NCBI RefSeq assembly: GCF_023913515.1
Contig: NZ_CP099391.1
Coordinates: forward strand, 3,658,001 to 3,722,000
Length of the DNA: 64,000 nt
Direction of reading: 5' to 3'
Source: Natronococcus sp. CG52
Lineage (GTDB): Archaea > Halobacteriota > Halobacteria > Halobacteriales > Natrialbaceae
A model generated the notes under the pieces. The model searched no databases and was not told the DNA's origin. It saw only the letters and a list, made by a program, of their open reading frames with translations. Position numbers and translations under genes: made by a program. Of this stretch, positions 24,159 through 34,307 are shown one piece after another. Position 1 is the stretch's first letter. Each line of letters begins with the position of its first letter.

Positions 24159-25790
24159 ATGACCGGAGACGACCCATGCGAGGAGCCCGACTCAGCGGAA
24201 CCGCGAACCGGGCAGCCGGTAGCGGACGGTGTTGAGCGATTCGCCTCGGCGCTCCGTTCCGACGGCGGAGCAGCAGGCGCAGACGACGTCGCACTGGATC
24301 CGTGGGGCTCCTCGGCCGTCTCCGACTACCGCAAACTGTTCGAGGAGTTCGGCATCGAGGAGTTTGACGAGATACTCGAGGAGGTTCCGAACCCCCACTA
24401 CCTGATGCGTCGGGGCGTCATCTTCGGACACCGCGACTATCGACCGGTCGCGGAGGCGCTACGCAACGGGGAGGACGCGGCCGTCCTCTCAGGATTCATG
24501 CCCACCGGCGATCCGCACATCGGTCACAAGCTGGTGTTCGACGAGATCGTCTGGCACCAGCAACAGGGCGCCGACGCCTACGCGCTGATCGCCGACCTCG
24601 AGGCCAACTCCGCCCGCGGGATGAGCTGGGACGAGATCGACGAGCACGCGCGTAACTACCTCCTCTCGCTGCTTGCGCTCGGGTTCGATCCCGAGGAGGG
24701 AGAGCTCTACCGCCAGTCGACCAACCGCGAGGTCCAGGACCTCGCGTTCGACCTCGGCGCGGACGCCAACTTCTCCGAGTTCCAGGCGATCTACGGCTTC
24801 GACGGCGAGACCGACGTCTCCCACATGCAGTCGGTCGTCACGCAGATGGCCGACATCCTCTACCCGCAACTCGAGGAGCCCAAACCCACCGTGATCCCCG
24901 TCGGCCCGGACCAGGATCCACACGTCCGACTGGCTCGCGACCTCGCCGAGCGGACCCGATTCTTCAAGGTCTCGGAGGCGTACGCGAGCTTCGAACTCGA
25001 TCCCGAGGAACGCGCCCTCGTCGCCGACTACTACGAGCGCCTCGATCCGGCCGAGTTCGACGACGACTCGCTCCGCTGCGTCCACGTCGCCGGGGCGATC
25101 GAGGAGACGCCGCTCGAGGAACTCGACGTCGCGGCCGACACGCTCAGCTCGGTCCTGACGAAGCTCGAGGAGGGCGGAATGGAGCCGATCCGTCCGCGGA
25201 CGCGCTTCTCCGACCGACGGGCGACCGAGGAAGCGTTCGACGCGCTCATCGACGCCATCGACGGCGAGAAGCGCGTCTACGAGAGCCACGTCGACGCCTT
25301 CGAGATCGACCGCGCCGAGGCCGAGGAACTCGCCCGACAGGTCGAGGTCGACAACGGCGGCTACGGCTTCCGTCCGCCCTCCTCGATCTACCACCGCTTC
25401 ATGACCGGGCTGACGGGCGGCAAGATGTCGTCGTCGGTGCCGGCGAGTCACATCTCGCTGCTGGACGATCCCGAGGACGGCTACAGCAAGGTGAAGTCGG
25501 CGACGACCGGCGGCCGCGAGACGGCCGAAGAGCAGCGCGAACTCGGCGGCCGCGCCGACGAGTGTCCCGTCTACGAACTGTACGCCTACCTGCTCTCGGG
25601 GGACGACGACGAGTTCGCCAAGCGCGTCTACGACGAGTGCGTCGGCGGGGAGCGGCTCTGTGGCGACTGCAAGGAGCAGGCCGCCCAGCTCATGAAGGAG
25701 TTCCTCGAGGAGCACCAGGAGAAGCGCAAGGAGGTCGCGGAGCTGCTCGAGGCGGCGGATATCGAACTCGAGTCGCCGCGGCGGGGGTAA
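24159..25790 (+). CDS. trpS: Tryptophan--tRNA ligase, copy 1 (endA-linked, long form)
   Basis: 543-residue class-I aminoacyl-tRNA synthetase. HIGH-type motif PTGDPHIGHKLVFDEI, KMSKS-type motif GGKMSSSVPAS, and VIPVGPDQDPHVRLARDLAE of the TrpRS/TyrRS fold are all present. The ATG at 24159 (MTGDDPCEEP) begins a 60-residue acidic N-terminus before VSDYRKLFEEFGIEEF. The frame upstream overlaps the methyltransferase gene and is not coding. C-terminal helix EFLEEHQEKRKEVAELLEAA. A second TrpRS lies at 55804-57033. This copy is longer, with an extended helical insertion after the HIGH motif. Confidence 0.93.
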   Translation: MTGDDPCEEPDSAEPRTGQPVADGVERFASALRSDGGAAGADDVALDPWGSSAVSDYRKLFEEFGIEEFDEILEEVPNPHYLMRRGVIFGHRDYRPVAEALRNGEDAAVLSGFMPTGDPHIGHKLVFDEIVWHQQQGADAYALIADLEANSARGMSWDEIDEHARNYLLSLLALGFDPEEGELYRQSTNREVQDLAFDLGADANFSEFQAIYGFDGETDVSHMQSVVTQMADILYPQLEEPKPTVIPVGPDQDPHVRLARDLAERTRFFKVSEAYASFELDPEERALVADYYERLDPAEFDDDSLRCVHVAGAIEETPLEELDVAADTLSSVLTKLEEGGMEPIRPRTRFSDRRATEEAFDALIDAIDGEKRVYESHVDAFEIDRAEAEELARQVEVDNGGYGFRPPSSIYHRFMTGLTGGKMSSSVPASHISLLDDPEDGYSKVKSATTGGRETAEEQRELGGRADECPVYELYAYLLSGDDDEFAKRVYDECVGGERLCGDCKEQAAQLMKEFLEEHQEKRKEVAELLEAADIELESPRRG

Positions 25791-25978
25791 ATCGCCGCTC
25801 GAAGTTCGTTTCTATACCGGCTCTGACGAGAGCGCGTCGACTCACTTACTGCGTACGTCTGATTTTGCGATCGGTGTAGCGGAGTCTCGGACGGTGCAGC
25901 AACACACTGAATCGACCGCTCGACGGCTAGCGTCAGTTGATAACACAGACCAAACAGACTTACGAGTTTCTTTCTAAG

Positions 25979-25989
25979 ATAAATTTAAC
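25979..25989 (+). promoter_or_regulatory. TATA box of the amino-acid permease gene
   Basis: ATAAATTTAAC is centred about 30 nt before the ATG at 26015, the usual archaeal spacing. The permease should therefore be made from a nearly leaderless mRNA. Confidence 0.65.
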
Positions 25990-26014
25990 AGCAGTCCTAC
26001 TGAAACGTGTGATT

Positions 26015-27430
26015 ATGAGCGAGACAACACACAGCGGCCTCGTAAAGGCGTTATCCTCGAAAGAGGTGCTGATACTGTCGTTCGGTGCGATGATCGGGTG
26101 GGGCTGGATCATCTTGACGGGAGAGTGGATCAACGAAGGGGGGCCGCTGGGGGCGATCACGGCGTTCCTTCTCGGCGGGGTCGTCGTCGGAGCAGTTGCG
26201 ATAGTATACAGTGAACTCGCTTCCGCGATGCCGTTGGTCGGCGGCGAGCACGTGTACAGTCTGCGCGCTCTCGGTCCGGTCGGATCGTTCGTCTGTACGT
26301 GGGCAATTATCTTCGGTTACGTTACCGTCGCCGCCTTCGAAGCCGTAGCTCTTCCGTCTGCGATGGCGTTTATCATCCCCGGATTCAATGCGGTGCCGCT
26401 GTGGTCCGTGGCCGGCGAACCCGTCTACGGAACCTGGGTGCTCGTTGGAGTGCTCGGCACCGTCGGGGTGACCTATTTGAACTACATCGGTATTCGGCCG
26501 GCAGCACAGTTTCAGATAATCATGACGACGATCATCGCGTTCGCGGGGATCGTGCTGATCGCCGGTGCGATCGTCGGTGGTCAACCGTCGCCGGATAGCT
26601 CGTTTGGCGCGGGGACTGCGGGTATCTTTGCCGTGATTCTGATGGTCCCGTTCATGTTCGTCGGGTTCGACGTAATCCCTCAATCGGCCGAAGAGGCCAA
26701 CGTCCCTCCTCGGACGTTAGGCCTTTTGATCGTTCTCTCGGTGGGACTGGCCGCAGCGTTCTACGTGGCCGTTATCTGGGGTGCCAGTCGTGCACTTCCC
26801 GGAAGCGCGCTCGTCGAAAGTCCGCTCCCCGCCGCCGAGGCGATGGCCGTCTTGTACGACAGTCAACAGATCGGACAGCTGATGGCCCTCGCCGGAATCG
26901 CAGGAATCCTCACCAGCTGGAACGCGTTTATCATCGGCGGAAGTCGAGCCCTCTTTGCGCTTTCCGAGTCCGGAATGCTCCCCGGAGTGCTCTCAAAAGT
27001 CCATCCGGAGTACAATACGCCGAGCAACGCGATTCTCCTCGTCGGAGGGCTCTCCGTACTCGCCCCGCTCTTCGGGGAGCAGATGTTGACGTGGATCGTC
27101 AATGCCGGAGGGCTCGGGATCGTCACCGCCTGGTTCCTGGTCGTCGTGTCGTTTCTCGTTCTGCGCTACCGCGAGCCGGAGATGAACCGGCCGTACGAAG
27201 TTCCGGCAGGATACCTCATCGGGACGATCGCGCTCGTGATGACCGCTGCGTTCGTCTATCTGTACCTTCCAGGGGGCGAATCCGAGCTGCTCTGGCCTTA
27301 CGAGTGGATGATCGTCCTCGTCTGGATCGTACTCGGTGTCGTGCTCTATGCAGCATCAGGAGGAGCGACGTCGGAGACGACCGAGGATCTCGTCGAAAAG
27401 CTCGAGTCGTTGGAAGAATCTGACGATTAA
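26015..27430 (+). CDS. APC-superfamily amino-acid permease
   Basis: 471-residue transporter with about twelve membrane helices. TM1 has the substrate/ion-binding break of the APC fold (LSFGAMIGWGWIILTGEW), TM6 is MVPFMFVGFDVIPQSAEEAN, and TM8 continues GIAGILTSWNAFIIGGSRAL; all are typical of the basic APC family. The end is an acidic tail (TTEDLVEKLESLEESDD). The ATG at 26015 fits the TATA box at 25979; a frame extension to 25937 would start inside the promoter. The transported amino acid is unknown. No universal-stress gene, often fused or adjacent in haloarchaea, is present. Confidence 0.9.
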   Translation: MSETTHSGLVKALSSKEVLILSFGAMIGWGWIILTGEWINEGGPLGAITAFLLGGVVVGAVAIVYSELASAMPLVGGEHVYSLRALGPVGSFVCTWAIIFGYVTVAAFEAVALPSAMAFIIPGFNAVPLWSVAGEPVYGTWVLVGVLGTVGVTYLNYIGIRPAAQFQIIMTTIIAFAGIVLIAGAIVGGQPSPDSSFGAGTAGIFAVILMVPFMFVGFDVIPQSAEEANVPPRTLGLLIVLSVGLAAAFYVAVIWGASRALPGSALVESPLPAAEAMAVLYDSQQIGQLMALAGIAGILTSWNAFIIGGSRALFALSESGMLPGVLSKVHPEYNTPSNAILLVGGLSVLAPLFGEQMLTWIVNAGGLGIVTAWFLVVVSFLVLRYREPEMNRPYEVPAGYLIGTIALVMTAAFVYLYLPGGESELLWPYEWMIVLVWIVLGVVLYAASGGATSETTEDLVEKLESLEESDD

Positions 27431-27805
27431 CCGCACGACTCGATTCCGTACTTGTGGGGTTCGGCGTCGTAAAACGACTCCCAGTCGAGTCACAGTATCG
27501 CATTCGCGTGCGAACAAACGGTTGTAAATCCCTGTCACCGTCCCGCAAAGCTTTTGCTCCGGACGGGGTATCCTGCGAACGTGGCACCCGAATCCCACGC
27601 CCGTGCCGGTGTCGCGCGCCAGCCACCGCTCTCGAAGGCGGGATTCGGTTTTTTCTTCGTCCGGTGACCCCGGGTCGGTGGAGTCTCGAGGGGCCACACC
27701 GGCTTCTCGAGCCGAAACCGACCGCACCGACGCCGGACGATTCGCGTCGACGCGAGTCGAGTCGGAACCGCTAACTGACCGACCAACAGCAATTCAGGTA
27801 AGCGA
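27431..27805. other. Leader region of pheST; no gene supported
   Basis: The 375 bp between the permease and pheS have no credible ORF. A T-run (GGTTTTTTCTTCG, near 27648-27660) could terminate the permease mRNA. On the minus strand a short, startless frame at 27427-27486 reads LDWESFYDAEPHKYGIESCG and a stop that overlaps the permease stop; it looks protein-like and may be the end of a lost gene. The pheS promoter must lie in the last 100 bases. Confidence 0.45.
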
Positions 27806-29317
27806 ATGCAACTTCCCGAACAACAGGTCGCGGTCGTAGAGGCCGCGAGTGCAGACGAGGCAACGTCCGTCGACGCCCTCGCTGCGGCGACCGACCTCCC
27901 GCCGGAGACCGTCACCGGGGCGGCCTTCGAACTCGAGGAGGACGGACTGGTCGCCGTCGCCGAACGCGTCGACGAAACGATCGCCCTCACCGAGGAGGGC
28001 CGCGAGTACGCCGCGGACGGACTGCCGGAGGTTCGTCTCTACGAGGCCGCCCTCGAGGCCGGCGCCGACGCCGATCCCGTCTCGATGGGACAGGTCATCG
28101 GCGCCTCCGGACTCGAGGGGGCCCAGGTCGACATCGCGCTCTCGAACTACGCCCGGAAAGGCTACGGTGTGATCGACAGCGGCGAGATCACGGCCGATCC
28201 CGACGCCGATCCCGCCACGGATTCGGAGAGGAACGCGCTCGAGTCGCTGGCCGGCGACGGGGTGCTCGAGGGGAGCGAGGACGTTCTCGACCGGCTCGAG
28301 CGCCGCGGTCTCGTCGAGATCACCGTGTCGACCGTCCGCGAGGTGACGCTGACCGAGCAGGGCGTCACGGAGCTGATGGCCGGTATCGAGACCGCCGAGA
28401 CGGTCGGGGAGGTCACGCCAGAACTCCTGACCAGCGGCGAGTGGGAGGACGCCGAGTTCGCCGAGTACAACGTCGAGGCCGACGCCGAGTCCGTCGAGGG
28501 CGGCCGCGTCCACGTCCTGCGCGAGACGTCCGAGCGGGTCAAGGACGTCCTCGTCGGGATGGGATTCGAAGAGATGGACGGCCCCCACGCCGACGCGGAC
28601 TTCTGGATCAACGACTGCCTGTTCATGCCCCAGGACCATCCCGCGCGGACCCACTGGGACCGGTTCGCCCTGGAGCAGCCGACGCACATCGACGAACTCC
28701 CCGAGGACCTCGTCGAGCGCGTCGAGCGCGCCCACAGGGAGGGCGTCGGCGAGGACGGCGAGGGCTATCACTCGCCGTGGGACGAGAGCTTCGCGCGGGC
28801 GCTCGCGCTTCGCGGGCACACGACCTCGCTGTCGACGCGCTACCTCTCCGGCACCGAGATCGGCGAGATCGAACCGCCCGCCCGCTACTTCAGCGTCGAG
28901 AAGGCCTACCGCAACGACACCCTGGACGCGACGCACCTGCTCGAGTTCTACCAGATCGAGGGTTGGGTGATGGCCGAGGATCTCTCGGTACGGGATCTGA
29001 TGGGCACCTTCGAGGAGTTCTACGCCCAGTTCGGCATCGAAGACATCCAGTTCAAGCCGCACTACAACCCCTACACCGAACCGAGCTTCGAGCTGTTCGG
29101 AACCCACCCGACGACGGGCGAACTGATCGAGATCGGTAACTCCGGCATCTTCCGCGAGGAGATGCTCGAGCCGCTGGGCGTCGACTGCGACGTGATGGCC
29201 TGGGGTCTCGCCTTAGAGCGGCTGGCCATGCTCACCACCGGCGCGGAGGACATCCGCGACCTCCACGGTACGCTCGCCGATCTCGAGTTCCTGCGGAACG
29301 CGGAGGTGACCTACTGA
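27806..29317 (+). CDS. pheS: Phenylalanine--tRNA ligase, alpha subunit
   Basis: 503-residue catalytic subunit of class-II PheRS. N-terminal winged-helix repeats (LPEQQVAVVEAASADEATSV and the following 200 residues) bind tRNA. The catalytic core has motif 2 (YFSVEKAYRNDTLDATHLLE) and motif 3 (VDCDVMAWGLALERLAML), plus GFEEMDGPHADADFWINDCL. Length and order are those of archaeal PheS. Its stop TGA overlaps the pheT ATG by one base, so the two chains are translated as a coupled pair. Confidence 0.96.
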   Translation: MQLPEQQVAVVEAASADEATSVDALAAATDLPPETVTGAAFELEEDGLVAVAERVDETIALTEEGREYAADGLPEVRLYEAALEAGADADPVSMGQVIGASGLEGAQVDIALSNYARKGYGVIDSGEITADPDADPATDSERNALESLAGDGVLEGSEDVLDRLERRGLVEITVSTVREVTLTEQGVTELMAGIETAETVGEVTPELLTSGEWEDAEFAEYNVEADAESVEGGRVHVLRETSERVKDVLVGMGFEEMDGPHADADFWINDCLFMPQDHPARTHWDRFALEQPTHIDELPEDLVERVERAHREGVGEDGEGYHSPWDESFARALALRGHTTSLSTRYLSGTEIGEIEPPARYFSVEKAYRNDTLDATHLLEFYQIEGWVMAEDLSVRDLMGTFEEFYAQFGIEDIQFKPHYNPYTEPSFELFGTHPTTGELIEIGNSGIFREEMLEPLGVDCDVMAWGLALERLAMLTTGAEDIRDLHGTLADLEFLRNAEVTY

Positions 29318-31197
29318 TGCCAACCGTCGATATCGACCCGGACGAACTGCGAGAACTGACCGGCCACGAGGAGAAAAACGACGACGAACTCATCGACGAC
29401 CTGTTCGGCCTCGGCCTCGAGTTCGAGGGCTGGACGGAAGACGACGAGTTCGAACTCGAGTTCGCGCCTGACCGCCTCGATCGGCTTTCGGTCGAGGGGG
29501 TCGCGCGATCCATGCGGTACCACTACGGCGACGCCCGCGGCGTTCACGTCCCGTCGACGAACAGCGCGGAGTGGACCATCGAGGTCGACGAGTCGGTTCC
29601 CGACGAGCGACCGTACGTCACGGGTGCGGTGGTCCGCGACGTCGATCTCGACGAGGAGAGTCTCGACTCGCTGATTCAGTTGCAAGAAAAGCTCCACGCG
29701 ACGATGGGGCGCAAGCGCGCGAAGGGCGCGATCGGGATTCACGATCTGACGATGCTGAAGGGGAGTTCAGCCGTAGAGGAAGGCACCCCGTCGATCGAGT
29801 ACGTCGGCATCGAACCCGACGAGGACCGGTTCGTCCCCCTCGACTCGGACGCCGAGATGACGCCGGCCGAGGTGCTCGAGGACCACCAGACCGGCCAGAC
29901 CTATGCGGATCTCGTCAGCGAGTACGAGCGCTACCCCGCGATCTACGACGATATCGGGCTGTTCTCGTTCCCGCCAGTGATCAACGGCCGCCGCACCGAG
30001 GTCTCGACGGACTCGAGAGACCTGTTCGTCGAGATGACGGGCACCGACCAGTGGACGATCGACAAGATGCTGAACATCGTCTGCTACGCGCTCACGGCCC
30101 GCGGCGCGACGCTCGAGGACGTGACAGTCGAATACCCAGATAGCGAGTCCGCGAACGCGGACTCGGACGGGAGCCGGACGCAGTCCGGCGGGCGCGACCT
30201 CGTCCGGCCCGATCTCTCGACCAAGACCAAGACCGTCTCCCACGACCGTATCGAGACCGTTCTGGGGATCGATCTCGACCCCGACGAAGTGATCGATCTG
30301 GCGGAGCGATCCGGTCTCGATGCCGAGAAAGACGAGGACGAGGTCGAAGACGAACCCGAGGAGAGTATTACTCCGCTGGAGCAACGAGATGGACTCGAGG
30401 AACGGAGTTCCGCGGACGGTTCGAGCGGGCCGCGAGAGAACGACGAAGCCGCGCCGGTTGGCGACCTCGTCTACGAGGTCACCGTCCCGCCCTACCGCGT
30501 CGACGTGCTCCACCCGCTGGACGTCATCGACGACCTCGGGCGGGCCTACGGCTTCAACGACCTCGAGCCGACTTACCCCGACGTGGGGACCGTCGGCGGG
30601 CGTCACGAGCGCTCTCGACTCGAGCGCGCCGTCCGCACCCAGCTCGTCGGACTCGGCTTCGAGGACCTGCTGAACTTCCACATGAGCAACGAGGAGGTGA
30701 ACTACGAGCGAGTCGACGTTCGACCGGGCAAGGAGTTCTACGGTGCCGGCGAACCCGCGACGATCAAGGAGCCCTACAGCGAGGACTACACCATCCTCCG
30801 GACGTGGTGTCTCCCCTCCCTACTGATGGTTCTCGAGAACAACACTCACCGCGCCTACCCCCAGCACCTCTCCGAGGTCGGCTTCGCCGCCGAAGTCGAC
30901 GGGCGCGAGAACACGGGCGTCGCGGAGGGCCGTCACGTCGGAGCCGTCCTCGCGAGCCACGACGCCGGCTACGAGGACGCCAAGGCACGACTCCAGGCGA
31001 TCGCCCGGGACTTCGACGTCGACCTCGAGACGCCCGCGACCGACCACCCGACGTTCATCTCGGGCCGCGCGGCGGACGTCGTCATCGACGGCGAGACCGT
31101 CGGCGTCGTCGGCGAGGTCCACCCGAAGGTGCTCGTCGAGCACGACCTCGAGGTGCCCGTCGCGGCGTTCGAGTTCGACCTCGATGCGCTTCGATAG
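29317..31197 (+). CDS. pheT: Phenylalanine--tRNA ligase, beta subunit with two acidic insertions
   Basis: 626-residue partner of PheS. B3/4 editing domain (KGAIGIHDLTMLKGSS region), B5 domain (VPPYRVDVLHPLDVIDDLGR) and the C-terminal catalytic-like core are recognisable. It is longer than the usual 545-590 residues because of two low-complexity insertions rich in Asp, Glu, Ser and Gly, at about 274-292 (ANADSDGSRTQSGG) and 334-380 (DEDEVEDEPEESI and onwards). Both fall at domain borders, so they are probably loops. Confidence 0.96.
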   Translation: MPTVDIDPDELRELTGHEEKNDDELIDDLFGLGLEFEGWTEDDEFELEFAPDRLDRLSVEGVARSMRYHYGDARGVHVPSTNSAEWTIEVDESVPDERPYVTGAVVRDVDLDEESLDSLIQLQEKLHATMGRKRAKGAIGIHDLTMLKGSSAVEEGTPSIEYVGIEPDEDRFVPLDSDAEMTPAEVLEDHQTGQTYADLVSEYERYPAIYDDIGLFSFPPVINGRRTEVSTDSRDLFVEMTGTDQWTIDKMLNIVCYALTARGATLEDVTVEYPDSESANADSDGSRTQSGGRDLVRPDLSTKTKTVSHDRIETVLGIDLDPDEVIDLAERSGLDAEKDEDEVEDEPEESITPLEQRDGLEERSSADGSSGPRENDEAAPVGDLVYEVTVPPYRVDVLHPLDVIDDLGRAYGFNDLEPTYPDVGTVGGRHERSRLERAVRTQLVGLGFEDLLNFHMSNEEVNYERVDVRPGKEFYGAGEPATIKEPYSEDYTILRTWCLPSLLMVLENNTHRAYPQHLSEVGFAAEVDGRENTGVAEGRHVGAVLASHDAGYEDAKARLQAIARDFDVDLETPATDHPTFISGRAADVVIDGETVGVVGEVHPKVLVEHDLEVPVAAFEFDLDALR

Positions 31198-31202
31198 GGC
31201 CG

Positions 31203-34058
31203 CTACCGAATCTCGCCGTACGTTCGCACCAGTTCTCCTTCCGCATATCGGCGTTGTTCGAAGCCGAGCGCGTTACACACCAGCGTGTGGCCCATAAAGG
31301 AGACGGCGTAGTCCGCCATTCCGAAGGGGTGAAGCTCGGTCTGCCGAGCCGGCGGGAGGACCGAACCGAGCACGGTGATCTCTGACTCGTCCGCGGCGAG
31401 CGTGCCGGCGCCGACGCCGGAGCCGACCGGTGCCAGGTTGCCGCCGTCGTCGTCCCACTCCGTGAACGTGCCCGCGATCGAGCCGCCGGCGTCCGCGAAG
31501 GCGTCCGGATCGACGGTCGTCGCCGGCTGGTCGACACCGGTGGTGTAGCCGAGCTGTGAGCCCTTCCAGATCTCCCGCTGTCGGGTCCTGATTCCCGCTA
31601 GCAGCGGGTGATCGAACTCACGATCCTCGAGGTTCACGAACTGCATCTGGACGTCGCGGACGTCTTCGGTCGTAATCGACGCGGCTTCGCCGACCTCGAG
31701 TTCGCCGAGCAAGTTGACGCCCGAATCGGTGAGGACGAGGTCGCCGCCGGCGTCGACGAACGCCTCGATCGCCTCGAGATACTGCGGATCGTCGACGCCG
31801 TCGTCGTGCGAAACGACGAGTTTGTCGTAGCGGCGTTCGCCCGAGTTTCCGCGCAGTAACCGACCGATGCGCACGTCGTGGACGCGCAGTCCGTCCAGCG
31901 AGCCGTCCTCGAGGACGGGTCCGAGATCGGCGAAGAACTGCATCGGGTTGACGGTGTACTCGCGCTGCTCGTAGCCGAGGACTTCCTCGGGGTCGGGAAC
32001 GTCGCCGTCGACGTCGAGCATCGTCGTACCGACCGCGACTTCGGCGTCGCTCTCGACCTCGACCTCCCACCGGCCCGCCCGCGGTCGGCGGACGAAGAAT
32101 TCCTCGAAGTCGTGTTTCCGCGCCGACGAGTCGTCCGGGTCCGCCGTCGCATCGATGTCGATCTCGCGAACGACGGTTCCGGACGGATTTCTCACGCGAA
32201 CGACGCCCTCGGTCGCGTTGCGGATCCCGTCGAGGTGGACGAACAGGGAGTGTGAGGCGTCGGACGCGTCCGCCGAGACGCTCGAGGCACCGACGGGGCC
32301 GGGCTGGATCACGTCGTGGCGCCGTCGCATCTCCGTCGCGCGCTCCTGGCCGTGGCCGCCGCCCTGTCCGGGGTGCTCGTCGGCGTGAGGAAGATCGGCC
32401 GACGACCGCGTGAGTTCGTCCGTCGTGACGTAGGCGGTGTTCTGGTCGCCGGTCGCGACGGTCGCGTTCGTCTCCCGCGCGGTCATCTCGGCGTACTCGC
32501 GCATCGAGATCCGGTAGGCCGTTTCGTAGTGACGCACCCAGTACGGTTTCCAGTCCTTCCGGGCGTCCTGGTAGTGATTCGAGAGGATGATCTCCGGCGC
32601 GACGGTAATCGCGCCGAGTCCGCCGAACTCCTCGGGTTGGCCGGCCCAGCCGAGAAAGCCGCCGGTGATCTGGTAGGCGAGCGAGTCGTAGATCGTCCCC
32701 CAGTCGAACAGGCCGTCGTAGCTGTCGCCCTCCGGCACGAACGGGAATCCGTACATCTCGTCGCCGGCCGTAGCGATGTCGTCCGCGATCGCGTCGACGC
32801 TACCCCAGTGGTCGTGCATTCCCTCGCCGATCTGGATGTTGACCTCGTCTAAGTCGTGAGTGCCGTCGTGATCGAACGGCGCGTTCGTCTCGAGGTTGAA
32901 CACCACGTGGTCCGCGGTGTACATGCCGTGGTAGTCACAGAGGAACGCCACGTTGTCGTAGCCGCGGAAGTGGTCGACGATCGCGAGCGAGTCCGGAACG
33001 AGATCGTGGAACTCCTCGGGCGCGCCGTCGGGTTCGGCCGGCCGGAAGCTCGGGTTCGTCCAGCCCATCGTCGGGTACTGGCGGTTGGTGTCGACCGGTT
33101 GTCCGTCGAAGAGACTCGCGTTCCCGCGCTGGAAGTTGGTGTCGTGGCCTTCGACCCACGGAATCTCGGTCTGGGGCTTGCGCGAGACCCAGCCGTCCGG
33201 GTTGGTAAACAGGAAGAGGATGACGATGTCGTCGAGCAGCTCCTCGAACTCGTCGGCTTCGCCCGCTGCGATGTCCTCGATGAGCCGACAGCCGGCCTCC
33301 GTGCCGGCCCGCTCGTCGCCGTGGATGCTGAGCGAGAACACGACTTTCTCCTTCTCGGCGAACGAGGAATCGTCCCGGACGTCGTTCGTGACCTCGGTGA
33401 CGTAGATGTCCCGCCCGTCGGACTCTTCGCCCGCGAACTGGTTCGTCCAGCCCGGCGACTGTCCGATCGCCTTCGCTCGGATCCGGTCGGGGTTGTCCGC
33501 CTCGAGGTGCTCGAGCGCCTGGACCGACTCCTCGTAGGCGAGGTAGTTCCGGGCCTCCTCGACCGGCGGGAAGACGCCGTCCTCGTAGGGCGCCTCGAGT
33601 TTCCACCAGGGGTTCGCGCCGGGTGAGAAGTCCATCCGTTCGACCCCGTCCAGTTCGAGGACGTCACCGACCTCGTCGGCGGTGAGGTGTGCGTGTGCGG
33701 CCGGCGCGGGCGACTCGCGAGTGACCGCCTTCGGAGCGCGCTCGAGGTCCGGATCGGGTTCCTCCGCGTACTCGTCCGCGAAGGCCTCGAGCGCCTCCCC
33801 GTCGGCGAACTCGATGACGGTCGCGGTCTCGTACTCGTCGGGGGTGTGGTTGACGACGAACGCGTACTCGTCGGTTAACGGCTCCCCCGTTACGTCGGCT
33901 GTCGCGGCACCGGGGAGCGCGAGCGCGGCCCCCGTGGCGGCGGAGAGGCTGAGAAACGTTCGGCGGTCGATACCGCCCTCGAACGCCTCGTCCGGGTGTT
34001 CGTCCGCGGGACCGCCGTCGACACCGCTGGATCGGAAGCTGTCTGGATTCCGTATCAT
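31203..34058 (-). CDS. Secreted M14-family zinc carboxypeptidase with C-terminal GATase/ThuA-like domain
   Basis: 951-residue exported protease. A Tat signal (IDRRTFLSLSAATG, residues 30-43, cleaved near AATA) leads to a 180-residue acidic prodomain. The M14 zinc site is HGDE (His246, Glu249) with the third ligand in FLCDYHGMYTADH near 375. The last 250 residues (DKLVVSHDDGVDDPQ, FVDAGGDLVLTDSGVN) look like a ThuA/glutaminase-type fold. I start at the ATG at 34058, which puts the RR motif near residue 31; a frame running to 34223 begins before the promoter. It probably degrades peptides outside the cell. Confidence 0.88.
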   Translation of the reverse strand: MIRNPDSFRSSGVDGGPADEHPDEAFEGGIDRRTFLSLSAATGAALALPGAATADVTGEPLTDEYAFVVNHTPDEYETATVIEFADGEALEAFADEYAEEPDPDLERAPKAVTRESPAPAAHAHLTADEVGDVLELDGVERMDFSPGANPWWKLEAPYEDGVFPPVEEARNYLAYEESVQALEHLEADNPDRIRAKAIGQSPGWTNQFAGEESDGRDIYVTEVTNDVRDDSSFAEKEKVVFSLSIHGDERAGTEAGCRLIEDIAAGEADEFEELLDDIVILFLFTNPDGWVSRKPQTEIPWVEGHDTNFQRGNASLFDGQPVDTNRQYPTMGWTNPSFRPAEPDGAPEEFHDLVPDSLAIVDHFRGYDNVAFLCDYHGMYTADHVVFNLETNAPFDHDGTHDLDEVNIQIGEGMHDHWGSVDAIADDIATAGDEMYGFPFVPEGDSYDGLFDWGTIYDSLAYQITGGFLGWAGQPEEFGGLGAITVAPEIILSNHYQDARKDWKPYWVRHYETAYRISMREYAEMTARETNATVATGDQNTAYVTTDELTRSSADLPHADEHPGQGGGHGQERATEMRRRHDVIQPGPVGASSVSADASDASHSLFVHLDGIRNATEGVVRVRNPSGTVVREIDIDATADPDDSSARKHDFEEFFVRRPRAGRWEVEVESDAEVAVGTTMLDVDGDVPDPEEVLGYEQREYTVNPMQFFADLGPVLEDGSLDGLRVHDVRIGRLLRGNSGERRYDKLVVSHDDGVDDPQYLEAIEAFVDAGGDLVLTDSGVNLLGELEVGEAASITTEDVRDVQMQFVNLEDREFDHPLLAGIRTRQREIWKGSQLGYTTGVDQPATTVDPDAFADAGGSIAGTFTEWDDDGGNLAPVGSGVGAGTLAADESEITVLGSVLPPARQTELHPFGMADYAVSFMGHTLVCNALGFEQRRYAEGELVRTYGEIR

Positions 34059-34307
34059 TTGGTATCGTGGGTGCGCCCCACGAGAACGAATCACAATGAT
34101 TTCGGATAAATAAAATGATGAACGAGAGAATGTATCTGGAAGGTGCATATTTACGTTGCTGAGAGGCGGGAGAGTTCGGGAGGCGCGTCGCTCGGAGGCA
34201 AGTGAGTTCAGTCTCAGAAACACTGAAACGCGGCAGCGAGGCTCGAAGCGTTCGTATCGGCGCCGATCGATACCGGTTAGAATCGAGAACGAGGTCGGCG
34301 GCTCCCG
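34059..34307. other. Promoter/leader of the M14 gene and 3' end of the AbrB-like gene
   Basis: On the minus strand TTTTATTTATCCG (about 34104-34116) is the likely TATA box of the M14 gene, leaving a leader of about 20 nt. CGTGGG-TGCGC-CCCACG (34066-34082) is a perfect 6-bp hairpin in that leader, directly before the start codon at 34058. It could limit ribosome access. The rest shows nothing. Confidence 0.5.
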
